Assembly (NCBI RefSeq): GCF_001274935.1
Contig: NZ_LILC01000013.1
Location: 310,001 to 374,000, forward strand
From: Priestia koreensis
GTDB lineage: Bacteria > Bacillota > Bacilli > Bacillales > Bacillaceae_H
DNA: 64,000 nt
Direction of reading: 5' to 3'
Position numbers and translations under genes: made by a program. Below the pieces are notes generated by a model. The model ran no database searches. It had not been told where the DNA came from and saw only the letters and a program-made list of their open reading frames with translations. How positions within the stretch are numbered: the stretch's first letter is position 1; each line of letters begins with the position of its first letter. This document shows, one piece after another, positions 17,091 to 25,182 of this stretch.

Positions 17091-17136
17091 AATCTCCTAA
17101 CTTTCTCTATTAATACGAGAAAATTGGGAGATTTGC
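17091..17136 (+). terminator. probable terminator after the methyltransferase
   Basis: AAATCTCC and GGAGATTT pair, with an inner TTCTC/GAGAA stem; only a weak T run follows. Confidence 0.5.
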
Positions 17137-17197
17137 ACAGAACCCTTTCTAGTATCTTTCATACCTTATAGTAGAAACACGAAAGGGGTAAGTGCTA

Positions 17198-17530
17198 TTG
17201 TCTACTAGAGATTATCATTCATTATGTCGTCGTTATACAGGTAAAACCGTTAAAATCACCGATCGTAACGGAAAAGTTCACGTCGGACGCATTTCAAAAG
17301 TATCAGGTGAGAAGGTTTACATTGAGCCATTAAGATCAAGAAGAGGCTACGGATACGGGTTCTTCGGTGGCGGATGTGGCTGTGGTTGCGGTGGAGGCTG
17401 CGGCGGTGGAGGCTGCGGCGGTGGCGGAGGTTACTATGGCGGCGGTGGAGGCTACTTCTACGGCGGTGCTTACAGTTTAGCTATCGGCTTTATCGCGGGC
17501 ATTGCAATCGCTAGCTTATTTTTCATCTAA
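17198..17530 (+). CDS. Gly/Cys-rich small protein with C-terminal membrane helix
   Basis: Protein of about 110 residues. The N-terminal part (residues 1-50: YTGKTVKITDRNGKVHVGRI...) looks like a small SH3-type barrel. A low-complexity stretch of Gly with interspersed Cys and Tyr follows (about 55-90), ending in a hydrophobic helix (LAIGFIAGIAIASLFFI). The start is taken as the TTG at 17198, about 10 bases after AAAGGGG; a GTG at 17192 is too close to it. The layout suggests a membrane-anchored or spore-coat structural protein. No family name can be given. A terminator follows. Confidence 0.7.
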   Translation: MSTRDYHSLCRRYTGKTVKITDRNGKVHVGRISKVSGEKVYIEPLRSRRGYGYGFFGGGCGCGCGGGCGGGGCGGGGGYYGGGGGYFYGGAYSLAIGFIAGIAIASLFFI

Positions 17531-17539
17531 TAGAAGAGA

Positions 17540-17572
17540 AAAGACTCCTTCTTCGGAAGAAGTCTTTTTTTT
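17540..17572 (+). terminator. intrinsic terminator after the Gly-rich gene
   Basis: AAAAGACTCCTTC-TTCG-GAAGAAGTCTTTTTT: stable UUCG-type loop with a T run. Confidence 0.85.
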
Positions 17573-17621
17573 ACGTGATAAAAAGGACTATACACAGTCA
17601 CATAGCCCTTAAAACTCGTAT

Positions 17622-18092
17622 TCAATCCCAAACTCGTGGTCGATTAGCGTCCATACTTCGTAGATACTGTAAAAGTTGCCCCGTATGTACAGATTCATGA
17701 TAACCAATTCGCATTAACATATCACCAAGTGACCGAACATAACCTACATCTGACCGATCAATTTGAATAGTGGTTAGCTCCTCTTCAGAAAATCCACCAA
17801 TCATATTTAGAAACTCTTGATGATATGAGTCTGCAAATGCTAATTCATCTTGAACCGAACGAAACGGTCTATTTTCAAAAGGAGAATGGAATTCCGTTAA
17901 GCTTCCTCTGTTTACAATCGCCAAGTGATAATAATATTCAGACTCTAATACATGGCGCACCATTTCTAAAGCGCTCATCGCTTCACTGTCCGGTTTCCAA
18001 TGAAGCTTATTTTCAGGGATGGCTTCCCAAACCTTTACGCTTCGTCTCCTAATCTCTTTGGCATTCACTAGTATAATATCAACTGCATTCAT
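17622..18092 (-). CDS. DinB family protein
   Basis: Four-helix protein of 156 residues. The three metal-binding His are visible in MVRHVLESEYYYH (one of the pair) and in HESVHTGQL near residue 130. DinB/YfiT-like proteins use a divalent metal and often act as thiol (bacillithiol)-dependent transferases or hydrolases; the substrate here is unknown. GATGGGGGA lies before the ATG. Monocistronic. Confidence 0.82.
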   Translation of the reverse strand: MNAVDIILVNAKEIRRRSVKVWEAIPENKLHWKPDSEAMSALEMVRHVLESEYYYHLAIVNRGSLTEFHSPFENRPFRSVQDELAFADSYHQEFLNMIGGFSEEELTTIQIDRSDVGYVRSLGDMLMRIGYHESVHTGQLLQYLRSMDANRPRVWD

Positions 18093-18774
18093 TTTTATTC
18101 CCCCATCTATCGTATTTGAGTACGAAAAGTCGCCGTACTCCTCTCAAAGTAAAAACGTTTATTGTAAAAGTACGTTTTCTTCTAATTTTTTCAAAAAATC
18201 ATTTTACCTAATTTCCTTCTTAAACTGAGAAAGGTTTTTAACGATAACTATAGATTTTTCATTCGCCATTGGATGGATGCATACCACTTCTACATATCCT
18301 GTCATTTTAGGTAATGAGTAGAGAAAAATAAAAAATGGTTTACAAAACAATAAAATGACCAGAAAGATCGCTCTGCATTTTTTTACTTATTTTTCATTTA
18401 ATTCCATATTCTCTTAGTCTATTTTATCCCTTTATACAATCTATTTCTAGTATTGATGATCGAAAACAAGTATCGCTTCAGCCTTTTTATACTAAAAGCC
18501 TTTTCTAAAACTAAAAGTAGCTCTATTATAAAAATGAGAGTCGTTACGAATGGCTTTCATTTAACACTATGCATATATTAAAAGTTTACAATAATTTCCT
18601 TAATTTTCGAACCCCAGTCATACTGCCCTTTTCTAGAAAAAGCACCTACGTTCATTTTTTTGCCATGATTTTAGGAAGTATGGCTCCAGAAAAGAAATGA
18701 CATTATAAAAGAACACGCAGAACTGCTGAGGCCACTGAAAAAGTCCCTAAAGGATTGCGTTCATAACGGAGTCG
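18093..18774. other. long AT-rich intergenic region
   Basis: About 680 bp with no convincing coding frame, terminator or binding site on either strand. Presumably the left part holds the DinB promoter. The rest may be decayed sequence, ending at an interspersed repeat. Confidence 0.4.
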
Positions 18775-18898
18775 GTTGATTTCCACTCCAGGTCGCTTCG
18801 CTTTCCGCGGGGCGTGCGGTGAGCCTCCTCGTTGCTCTGCAGGGTCTCACCTGTCACGCTAATCCCGCAGAAGTCTCGCACCTTCCGTTCCAAACAAC
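18775..18898. repeat. interspersed palindromic repeat typical of Bacillaceae
   Basis: About 124 bp that is much more GC-rich than its surroundings. The ends are imperfect inverted repeats (GTTGATTTCCACTCCAGG at left, CCTTCCGTTCCAAACAAC at right). Inside lie CTTTCCGCGGGGC and a second hairpin (GGTGAGCC ... GGGTCTCACC). I recognise this core as a widespread non-coding repeat seen in many copies in Bacillaceae genomes, from general knowledge and not from a search. Only one copy occurs here and no transposase is nearby. Confidence 0.7.
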
Positions 18899-18997
18899 CT
18901 AGAGCGACTGCATCATATGCAAGGGCCAAATTTCCATTTCGAAAGGAACTTGGGTGTTTTTTGCTTTAATAATAAAGAAAATCCATTTATTCAACCT

Positions 18998-19030
18998 AAA
19001 AAAAGACTCCTTCTGCAAAAGGAGTCTTTT
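18998..19030 (-). terminator. intrinsic terminator after the sigma/anti-sigma operon
   Basis: AAAAGACTCCTT and AAGGAGTCTTTT pair on the minus strand, with A/T runs on both sides. Confidence 0.85.
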
Positions 19031-19032
19031 CG

Positions 19033-19812
19033 TTAATCATATTTCGAGCTCAGTACAATATCGCCCTGTGGTAGCTTTCGGTTTGGTTGATTTTCAAGCG
19101 TAATCGCAATGGTATCCCACTGTTTTTTTGCTTCCTGTGGTTTTAGCGTATATACCATTACACCATTTCCTTGGCTATCTGTTACGAACGAACCGGCTGG
19201 CTGAGGTTTATTATCTTTGATCAGCCAAACTTGATAGACTTCATTTCCTTTTAGAGATGAAAGACCCTGTGCTTGAATGACCATGTTTGTGCTGTTATTC
19301 GTCGTGTTGACCATTGAAGCTGTGGCAGTAGCTGGCTTTGTCGACGCTGCCTGCAAGCTTAGAGTTTTACTGATGGAATCTGTGCTCGTTGCTCTTAGCG
19401 GCTCGGCGCTTTCATTTTCTTTGTCCCAGTTCACAACGGCATATCCATTTCCAATGAGTGATAACAATAAACCAGCTGCTAAAAGAGGCATTAACCACCG
19501 CGTCTGGCCTCGTCTTTTTGGTCGTGGCTTCTCTACAACGGACGGCTTTTTAACTTCTGAACGATCTACGGGCTGAACAGGTTTCTCTTGCTCCTCTGCA
19601 AATACATTCGCTAGTACACGTGCTTTCATGTCAGATGGGGGAGACTTTGGTTCTGCTAAAAAAGCAAGATCACCGACCACTTCTTGAAGCTCCCGAAGCT
19701 CTTCTTGACAGCTGTGGCACTCTTTTAAGTGCTGTTCAAATTGCATACGTTCCTCATCAGATAACGCTCCATTAAAGTAGTCAATCACTAAGTGGCAATA
19801 ATCGTTGTTCAT
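19033..19812 (-). CDS. anti-sigma factor (zinc-finger ZAS + RskA-type C-terminal domain)
   Basis: Membrane protein of 259 residues. The N-terminal anti-sigma domain carries H-x3-C-x2-C (HLKECHSC), the zinc-binding motif that holds an ECF sigma factor. One membrane helix (about 107-127) leads to an extracytoplasmic RskA-type domain with VYQVWLIKDNKPQPAGSF. It overlaps the upstream sigma gene by 4 bp (ATGA). It should keep the sigma factor inactive until an envelope or redox signal leads to its release. The signal is not evident. Confidence 0.88.
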   Translation of the reverse strand: MNNDYCHLVIDYFNGALSDEERMQFEQHLKECHSCQEELRELQEVVGDLAFLAEPKSPPSDMKARVLANVFAEEQEKPVQPVDRSEVKKPSVVEKPRPKRRGQTRWLMPLLAAGLLLSLIGNGYAVVNWDKENESAEPLRATSTDSISKTLSLQAASTKPATATASMVNTTNNSTNMVIQAQGLSSLKGNEVYQVWLIKDNKPQPAGSFVTDSQGNGVMVYTLKPQEAKKQWDTIAITLENQPNRKLPQGDIVLSSKYD

Positions 19813-20375
19813 GCATCTCCCCTCCTTCCGTGGTCCGCTACTAGGTACTGTCGTAAATTTTTCAAGGCTAATCGTATCCTTCCTTTTACTGTTCCGAGCG
19901 GAATTTGCCGTGATTCCGCAATTTTTTGCTGTGTGAATCCTTTAAAATAAACATAATCAATTACTTCTTGTTGTTCGGTTGAAAGCTGTGATACAGCTCG
20001 CTTGATTCGCTCTCGTTCCTCCTGCCACTCTACTTCTCCTTCGACATGCGTGTTTTCGTCCGCTAGTAGATTTAATACTTCCGCATCTTGAAACGGCTGG
20101 TCTTTTCGTTTACGAATTAAGTCGATAGCTGTGTTTCGAGCAATGGTTAGGATCCACGATGAGAATTTCCCTTTTGTCTCATCATAGACACCTCCACCTT
20201 TCCATAGCTTGATGAATACTTCCTGAACAACTTCTTCTGCTACATCTATGTTACTCGTCAATTTAAACGCGAATGAATATAATATCTTTTCGTATCGATC
20301 GTATAACAGTTCGAGCGCGGATTGATCACCTTGCTTTATCCTGTCATACAGAACAGCATCGTTCAACTTTTCCAT
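19809..20375 (-). CDS. ECF-family RNA polymerase sigma factor
   Basis: Protein of 188 residues with sigma region 2 (ALELLYDRYEKILYSFAFKLT, then EEVVQEVFIKLWK) and region 4 (LSTEQQEVIDYVYFKGFTQ and the HTH IPLGTVKGRIRLALKNL). Pairing with an RskA-type anti-sigma places it near the SigK group of ECF factors. The two genes overlap and share a terminator. Start ATG at 20375 after AAAAGGAGAATT. Such operons are usually autoregulated, but I could not see a clear ECF-type promoter in the 215-bp upstream region. Confidence 0.9.
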   Translation of the reverse strand: MEKLNDAVLYDRIKQGDQSALELLYDRYEKILYSFAFKLTSNIDVAEEVVQEVFIKLWKGGGVYDETKGKFSSWILTIARNTAIDLIRKRKDQPFQDAEVLNLLADENTHVEGEVEWQEERERIKRAVSQLSTEQQEVIDYVYFKGFTQQKIAESRQIPLGTVKGRIRLALKNLRQYLVADHGRRGDA

Positions 20376-20592
20376 ATAATTCTCCTTTTGATCCGTTTGC
20401 TGTGATGACTGCTGTCATTATTCTAACGGAAGAAATAGTAAAATGGATCACCAAAACAGCAAAATAGGTATTTTTCACTAACTTGTTAACCATACCCGTC
20501 TTTTTTCATTTTCAATCCTCATCATTTGTTTTGCAACGGAATGGAAATCTTTATACAATAGAAATAGCGAAAATAAGTAGAGGTGAACCACA

Positions 20593-20994
20593 ATGGAAAC
20601 AAGCCCTCTCGTTTTATTTGATGGCGTATGTAATTTTTGCAACGGCAGTATTAATTTTATCATTAAGCATGACCAAAAAGGTATATTTCAATTCGCCCCT
20701 TTGCAATCGGAAGCGGGAGAACGCATCCTCAAAAGCTTTTCTATTCCCGATCATTATTTAGATAGCCTCGTATACATTGAAAACAATCGCTGCTATGTAA
20801 AGTCAACTGCCGCCCTGAAAATTGCACGGCGACTTGACGGAGGATGGAAACTATTTTATGCCGCCATCATTGTCCCAAGGCCCATCCGTGATTATATCTA
20901 CTCCATTATAGCGAAAAATCGCTACAAGTGGTTCGGAAAACGCGATGCCTGCATGATTCCTACCCCTGATGTTCGAAAGCGATTTTTGAACTAA
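20593..20994 (+). CDS. DCC family thiol-disulfide oxidoreductase (YuxK-like)
   Basis: Protein of 133 residues with the family-defining DGVCNFCNG (D-x2-C-x2-C) near the N-terminus, then FAPLQSEAG and KSTAALKIARRLDG. The family has a thioredoxin-like fold and a presumed redox function. Start ATG at 20593 after AGAGGTGAACC. It is divergent from the sigma-factor gene across 217 bp. Confidence 0.85.
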   Translation: METSPLVLFDGVCNFCNGSINFIIKHDQKGIFQFAPLQSEAGERILKSFSIPDHYLDSLVYIENNRCYVKSTAALKIARRLDGGWKLFYAAIIVPRPIRDYIYSIIAKNRYKWFGKRDACMIPTPDVRKRFLN

Positions 20995-21177
20995 TGTTGA
21001 ACAGTAGGGTGTCCGTTCTTATTTTCACATCACGTCTATCCTAATGGTCTAAAGAACGTTTCGTATCCATAAAGACATGATGCTAATCCATTATACCAAA
21101 CAGTCGAATGGTTTACGTGCTTCTTCTACTGAGCCACTCGTAGTCATTGACTGCAAGGAAAATAGTTGTTCAAATAT

Positions 21178-21214
21178 AAAAAGGAATGAGGAGCAGTGCC
21201 TCATTCCTTTTTTA
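21178..21214. terminator. intrinsic terminator after the sugar ABC operon
   Basis: AAAAAGGAATGAGG and CCTCATTCCTTTTT form a 14-bp stem with T runs on both strands. Confidence 0.88.
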
Positions 21215-21215
21215 T

Positions 21216-22400
21216 CTATCCAAGTTTCTTTTGACTTCTGCTGTAAATATCGAACCAAACAGCAATAATTAAGATGCTTCCTTTTACGATCAGCTGCCAG
21301 AAGGAATCAATGTTCATGATACTCATTCCGTTATCAAGACTTGCCATTACAAGTCCCCCAATTAGTGCTCCAGGAATAGTTCCAATCCCGCCCATTAAGC
21401 TTGTTCCACCGATTACACATGCTGCGATTGCATCCAATTCGTACATGTTTCCTGCGCCAACAGTCGCCGCATTTACGCGTGCCGTTAAAATTAATCCAGC
21501 TACTGCTGCTAGCGTATTACATAGGACAAAGACAAACAAAATGCGTTTTTTACTATTAATCCCTGATAAGACCGCCGCTTCTGTATTTCCACCAATGGCA
21601 TATACTTGACGACCAAACACCGTGTTTTTAGCAATAAACGTAAACACTAGTGCTAACACAATCACGATAATAATCGGAATCGGAATTCCTTGATACTGAT
21701 TCATCACATAAGCAAAGCCCATGATCAGTACCGTATATCCAATAAGCTTCACACTCGTTAATCCCATTCCCGCCACTTCAAAGCCATATTTGATCCGTGC
21801 TTGACGCTGTCGAATCGTTAAAAATGCCATAATCAGCACCCCGACTGCTGCCATTGCGTACCCGAACCAAGGAAGGATATATCCTTGACCAATTGCTTTG
21901 AAGTCAACTGTTAGCGGTGCCACGGTTTGACTATCCGTCATACCGGTTAAGATTCCCCGGAAAATAAGCATTCCACCAAGCGTTACGATAAAGGCAGGAA
22001 CGGCCCGGTATGCTACCCACCAGCCCTGCCATAGGCCAATTAATGCTCCTAAAATGATCGTTGCAATAATAACGGGAATCGCGCTCCAATGAAACCATAC
22101 ATTTAAAACAGCGGCAACCCCGCCCGTTAGTCCAACAAGAGAACCAATGGATAGATCAATTTGTCCTGATACGATGACAAGTACCATCCCAATCGCAAGT
22201 ACAGACGTAACCGACATTTGTAAAAATAGATTTGATAAGTTCCTTGGCGTTAAAAATGTTTCATTCATAATGGCAAAGAAGACCCAAATGACGATGAGTG
22301 CTCCAATCATGGAATAAGCACGCATGTCGAATTGAAAGCTTACTTTTCGTTTTCCCGCTCCCGGTTTGACCTCAAGATCTGTTACACGTCCAGCCTCCAT
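21216..22400 (-). CDS. xylH: xylose-type sugar ABC transporter permease
   Basis: Membrane protein of 394 residues with about 10 helices of the BPD_transp_2 type: VSGQIDLSIGSLVGL and the cytoplasmic loop AIGGNTEAAVLSGIN that contacts the ATPase are typical of XylH/GguB. It forms the channel for a pentose-type sugar delivered by the lipoprotein encoded upstream. GAGGAGTATAAA precedes the ATG, only 1 bp after the ATPase stop. Last gene of the operon. Confidence 0.88.
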   Translation of the reverse strand: MEAGRVTDLEVKPGAGKRKVSFQFDMRAYSMIGALIVIWVFFAIMNETFLTPRNLSNLFLQMSVTSVLAIGMVLVIVSGQIDLSIGSLVGLTGGVAAVLNVWFHWSAIPVIIATIILGALIGLWQGWWVAYRAVPAFIVTLGGMLIFRGILTGMTDSQTVAPLTVDFKAIGQGYILPWFGYAMAAVGVLIMAFLTIRQRQARIKYGFEVAGMGLTSVKLIGYTVLIMGFAYVMNQYQGIPIPIIIVIVLALVFTFIAKNTVFGRQVYAIGGNTEAAVLSGINSKKRILFVFVLCNTLAAVAGLILTARVNAATVGAGNMYELDAIAACVIGGTSLMGGIGTIPGALIGGLVMASLDNGMSIMNIDSFWQLIVKGSILIIAVWFDIYSRSQKKLG

Positions 22401-22401
22401 T

Positions 22402-23916
22402 TTATACTCCTCCTGTCGCAGCTTTCATAATATTTTCCTGCGTTGCTTCTTTAATCGGCAGTGTCGCCGCAAGTCTTCCCTCACAGAGGACGGCCACACG
22501 GTGACTCATTCCTAAGATTTCAGGAAGCTCCGAGGAAATCATAATAATGGCCACTCCCTCATTTAAAAGCTCATGCATAATTTGATAGATTTCTAACTTG
22601 GCCCCAATATCAATTCCACGAGTAGGTTCATCTAAAATTAGCACCTTTGGATTTGTCATAAGCCACTTTCCGATGACAACCTTCTGTTGATTTCCACCGC
22701 TAAGCGTTCCAACAACCGTTTCAACAGACTTTGCTTTAATACGAAGCTTTCGTAAATAATCGGTTCCGTAGCGAACTTCTTCGTTTTGATTGATGGAGCC
22801 AAATGACGTAATCGCTTTTAAGCTTGGAAGCGTAACGTTCTTTTTAATATCCATATTTAGGACAAGTCCATATTTTTTGCGATCCTCTGACACAAGCGCA
22901 ATCCCTTTTCGAATCGCCCCTTGAGTCGTTTTAATGCGCGCATACTCACCTTCAATGTACACGTCACCCTCTGTTTTTCCACCATAGGCCCCAAATAAGC
23001 TCATCGCAAGCTCCGTTCGTCCTGACCCCATGAGGCCCGCAATACCAAGGATTTCTCCCTTACGAACTTCAAGCGACACATTGTTTATCACCTTTTTATG
23101 ATGAAAGTCCGGATGATACACGCTGTAGTCTTTTAGCGATAAAACGACTTCCTTTGGATTAAACTGGATGTCTGGATAACGATTGGTCATTTCTCTTCCG
23201 ACCATGTATGCAATCACCTGATCTTCCGTAATCGTACTCGTTTGGTACGTACCAATCGTCTTTCCATCACGTAAAATCGTAATTTTATCTGCGATATCAA
23301 ATACTTCATTTAGTTTGTGCGAGATATAGATACACGTCACGCCTTGGTTCCGAAACTCTTTTAAAATCGCTAGAAGAATGTCTACTTCCTGCTCGGTTAA
23401 AGCAGCGGTCGGCTCATCTAAAATGAGAATTTTAGCATTCTTTGAGAGTGCTTTTGCGATCTCAATTAACTGCTGTTGTCCAATTCCTAGTGTCCCTGTA
23501 ATGGTTTCAGGGCTTACTCCTTTTAGTCCCACTCGACTAAGCCATTTTTCAGTTTCGCGGTACATTTCATGACGATTAATAACGCCAAAACGAGCAGGTT
23601 CATTACCTAAAATTAAATTCTCTGCGACCGTCATATGCTTCACGAGAGCAAGCTCTTGATAAATAATCGCGATCCCAGCATGCTCGGCATCTTTGATCGT
23701 TTTAAACATCTGCTCTCCTTGCTCCATCATAATCTTTCCTTCGTACGATCCGTGTGCATATAACCCGCTTAATACCTTCATAAGCGTTGATTTTCCGGCC
23801 CCGTTTTCTCCACACAGCGCGTGTATTTCTCCTCTTTGTACAGAAAAAGAAACGTTATCGAGTGCCTTTACGCCTGGAAACTCCTTGACGATTCCTTCCA
23901 TCTCAAGAACAGCCAT
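22402..23916 (-). CDS. xylG: xylose-type sugar ABC transporter ATPase
   Basis: Tandem ATPase of 504 residues typical of CUT2 sugar importers. The first domain has Walker A GENGAGKST, signature LGIGQQQLIEIAKAL and Walker B ILILDEPTAAL. The second has the degenerate Walker A GLMGSGRTEL, then LSGGNQQKVVIGKWL and LILDEPTRGIDIGAK. I start it at the ATG at 23916, behind GAAGGGAG; a frame extension to 23940 has no site. It is followed at once by xylH. Confidence 0.9.
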   Translation of the reverse strand: MAVLEMEGIVKEFPGVKALDNVSFSVQRGEIHALCGENGAGKSTLMKVLSGLYAHGSYEGKIMMEQGEQMFKTIKDAEHAGIAIIYQELALVKHMTVAENLILGNEPARFGVINRHEMYRETEKWLSRVGLKGVSPETITGTLGIGQQQLIEIAKALSKNAKILILDEPTAALTEQEVDILLAILKEFRNQGVTCIYISHKLNEVFDIADKITILRDGKTIGTYQTSTITEDQVIAYMVGREMTNRYPDIQFNPKEVVLSLKDYSVYHPDFHHKKVINNVSLEVRKGEILGIAGLMGSGRTELAMSLFGAYGGKTEGDVYIEGEYARIKTTQGAIRKGIALVSEDRKKYGLVLNMDIKKNVTLPSLKAITSFGSINQNEEVRYGTDYLRKLRIKAKSVETVVGTLSGGNQQKVVIGKWLMTNPKVLILDEPTRGIDIGAKLEIYQIMHELLNEGVAIIMISSELPEILGMSHRVAVLCEGRLAATLPIKEATQENIMKAATGGV

Positions 23917-23947
23917 ATGTCTTCTCCCTTCAGCGTTCAAATAGAAA

Positions 23948-23990
23948 GCGACTCCGTTAGAGGCGGCTTAATCCCCTCCACTGAGTCGCC
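23948..23990 (-). promoter_or_regulatory. stem-loop between xylF and xylG
   Basis: GCGACTC and GAGTCGC pair with a further inner stem (TGGAGG/CCTCTA region), in the 87-bp gap after the binding-protein gene. There is only a short T-rich tract after it. In many ABC operons such hairpins stabilise the binding-protein mRNA or partly terminate, so that more binding protein than ATPase is made. Confidence 0.55.
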
Positions 23991-24003
23991 CTTTGTGCTA
24001 CGC

Positions 24004-25053
24004 TTATTTGTATACGTCCTCTTTTTTATGGAAGCCGTCTTTAATGATCGTGTCATCAAGGTTTTCCTTCGTTACTGCTACTGGATCAAGCAAGATAGAC
24101 GGAACATCAATTTTTCCGTTATTTACTTTATCATCCGTTGTTACATCTTCATCTTTCGCCATTTTCACTGCAGCGTCTGCTACCGTTTCAGCGATTAATT
24201 TAATTGGTTTGTACACGGTCATCGTTTGTGTTCCATCTACAAGACGGCGAACTGCTGCTAATTCCGCATCTTGCCCTGAAACTGGTACTTTTCCGTCTAA
24301 TTTTTGTGCTGCTAGTGCTTGAATAACACCGCCTGCTGTTCCATCATTTGCAGCTACAACAGCATCTACTTTGTTTTTATTTGCCGTTAACGCATTTTCC
24401 ATGTTTGTTAACGCATTTGCTGGATCCCATTCGTCTGTCCATTGATCGTACACCACTTTAATATCACCTTTATCAATCAACGGTTGAAGAACGTTCATTT
24501 GTCCTTGTTTAAATAAATGAGCGTTGTTATCTGTGTCTGCTCCTTCAATCAATACATAATTTCCTTTTGGTTTAAGCTCTGTAATTGCTTTTGCCTGCAT
24601 CTCTCCTACGCGTTCATTGTCGAAGGATACATATAAATCAACATCGGAATTTTTAATTAAGCGGTCATACGAAATAACTTTAATGCCTTCTTTATGCGCC
24701 ATCTCAACGATTGAAGCCGCTACTTCTGCATTATGCGGTACGACAACTAATACATCGACACCTTGGCTAATTAAATTTTCTGCCTGTGAAATTTGCTTTG
24801 CATCGTCTCCGTTCGCTGCTTGCACGTTTACCGTTGCACCAAGTGACTCTGCTTTTTCTACAAACAGGTCACGGTCTTTTTGCCAGCGCTCTTCTTCAAG
24901 CGTATCCATCGAGAAGCCAATAACTAACTTGCCATTCTTTTTCCCACCGCTTGATTTACTACTATCTTCAGGCTTTGTTGCACCTGAGCTACACGCAACA
25001 AGTGAGAAAACTAATACTAATAATGCCCCCAGCATCCCCAATTTTTTCAACAT
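24004..25053 (-). CDS. xylF: xylose-type sugar ABC transporter substrate-binding lipoprotein
   Basis: Lipoprotein of 349 residues: signal peptide with lipobox VACS near residue 21, then a Peripla_BP_4 (XylF/ChvE-type) domain with VIGFSMDTLEEERWQKDRD, ISYDRLI, VAANDGTAGGVIQAL and SGQDAE. The YDRLI and GQDAE segments are characteristic of xylose-binding XylF. It captures sugar at the membrane surface for XylGH. First gene of the transport operon; two cre-like sites lie just upstream. The sugar is probably D-xylose, though a related pentose is possible. Confidence 0.88.
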   Translation of the reverse strand: MLKKLGMLGALLVLVFSLVACSSGATKPEDSSKSSGGKKNGKLVIGFSMDTLEEERWQKDRDLFVEKAESLGATVNVQAANGDDAKQISQAENLISQGVDVLVVVPHNAEVAASIVEMAHKEGIKVISYDRLIKNSDVDLYVSFDNERVGEMQAKAITELKPKGNYVLIEGADTDNNAHLFKQGQMNVLQPLIDKGDIKVVYDQWTDEWDPANALTNMENALTANKNKVDAVVAANDGTAGGVIQALAAQKLDGKVPVSGQDAELAAVRRLVDGTQTMTVYKPIKLIAETVADAAVKMAKDEDVTTDDKVNNGKIDVPSILLDPVAVTKENLDDTIIKDGFHKKEDVYK

Positions 25054-25125
25054 TTTCTCCTACAACCCCTTTTTTCTATCTGATTTTAACTACATCTTAA
25101 CTGTACCTTACACTCGCCATCTTTT

Positions 25126-25139
25126 TGAAAGCGTTCTCC
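25126..25139. promoter_or_regulatory. cre-like CcpA site upstream of xylF
   Basis: TGAAAGCGTTCTCC agrees with 13 of 14 positions of TGWAANCGNTNWCA. It lies 73-86 bp upstream of the xylF start, where CcpA would repress the sugar operon in glucose. Confidence 0.65.
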
Positions 25140-25168
25140 TTCACTTTTTTACAATGACTAGCACATTT

Positions 25169-25182
25169 TTAAAGCGCTTACA
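25169..25182. promoter_or_regulatory. second cre-like CcpA site upstream of xylF
   Basis: TTAAAGCGCTTACA agrees with the cre consensus except for the second base. It abuts the stop codon of the AraC-type regulator gene, 43 bp from the first site. Confidence 0.6.

Noticed and set aside
18560..18600. dif-like TTATTGTAAACT on the minus strand
   Set aside because: One extra base in the half-site and no matching second half at the proper spacing.
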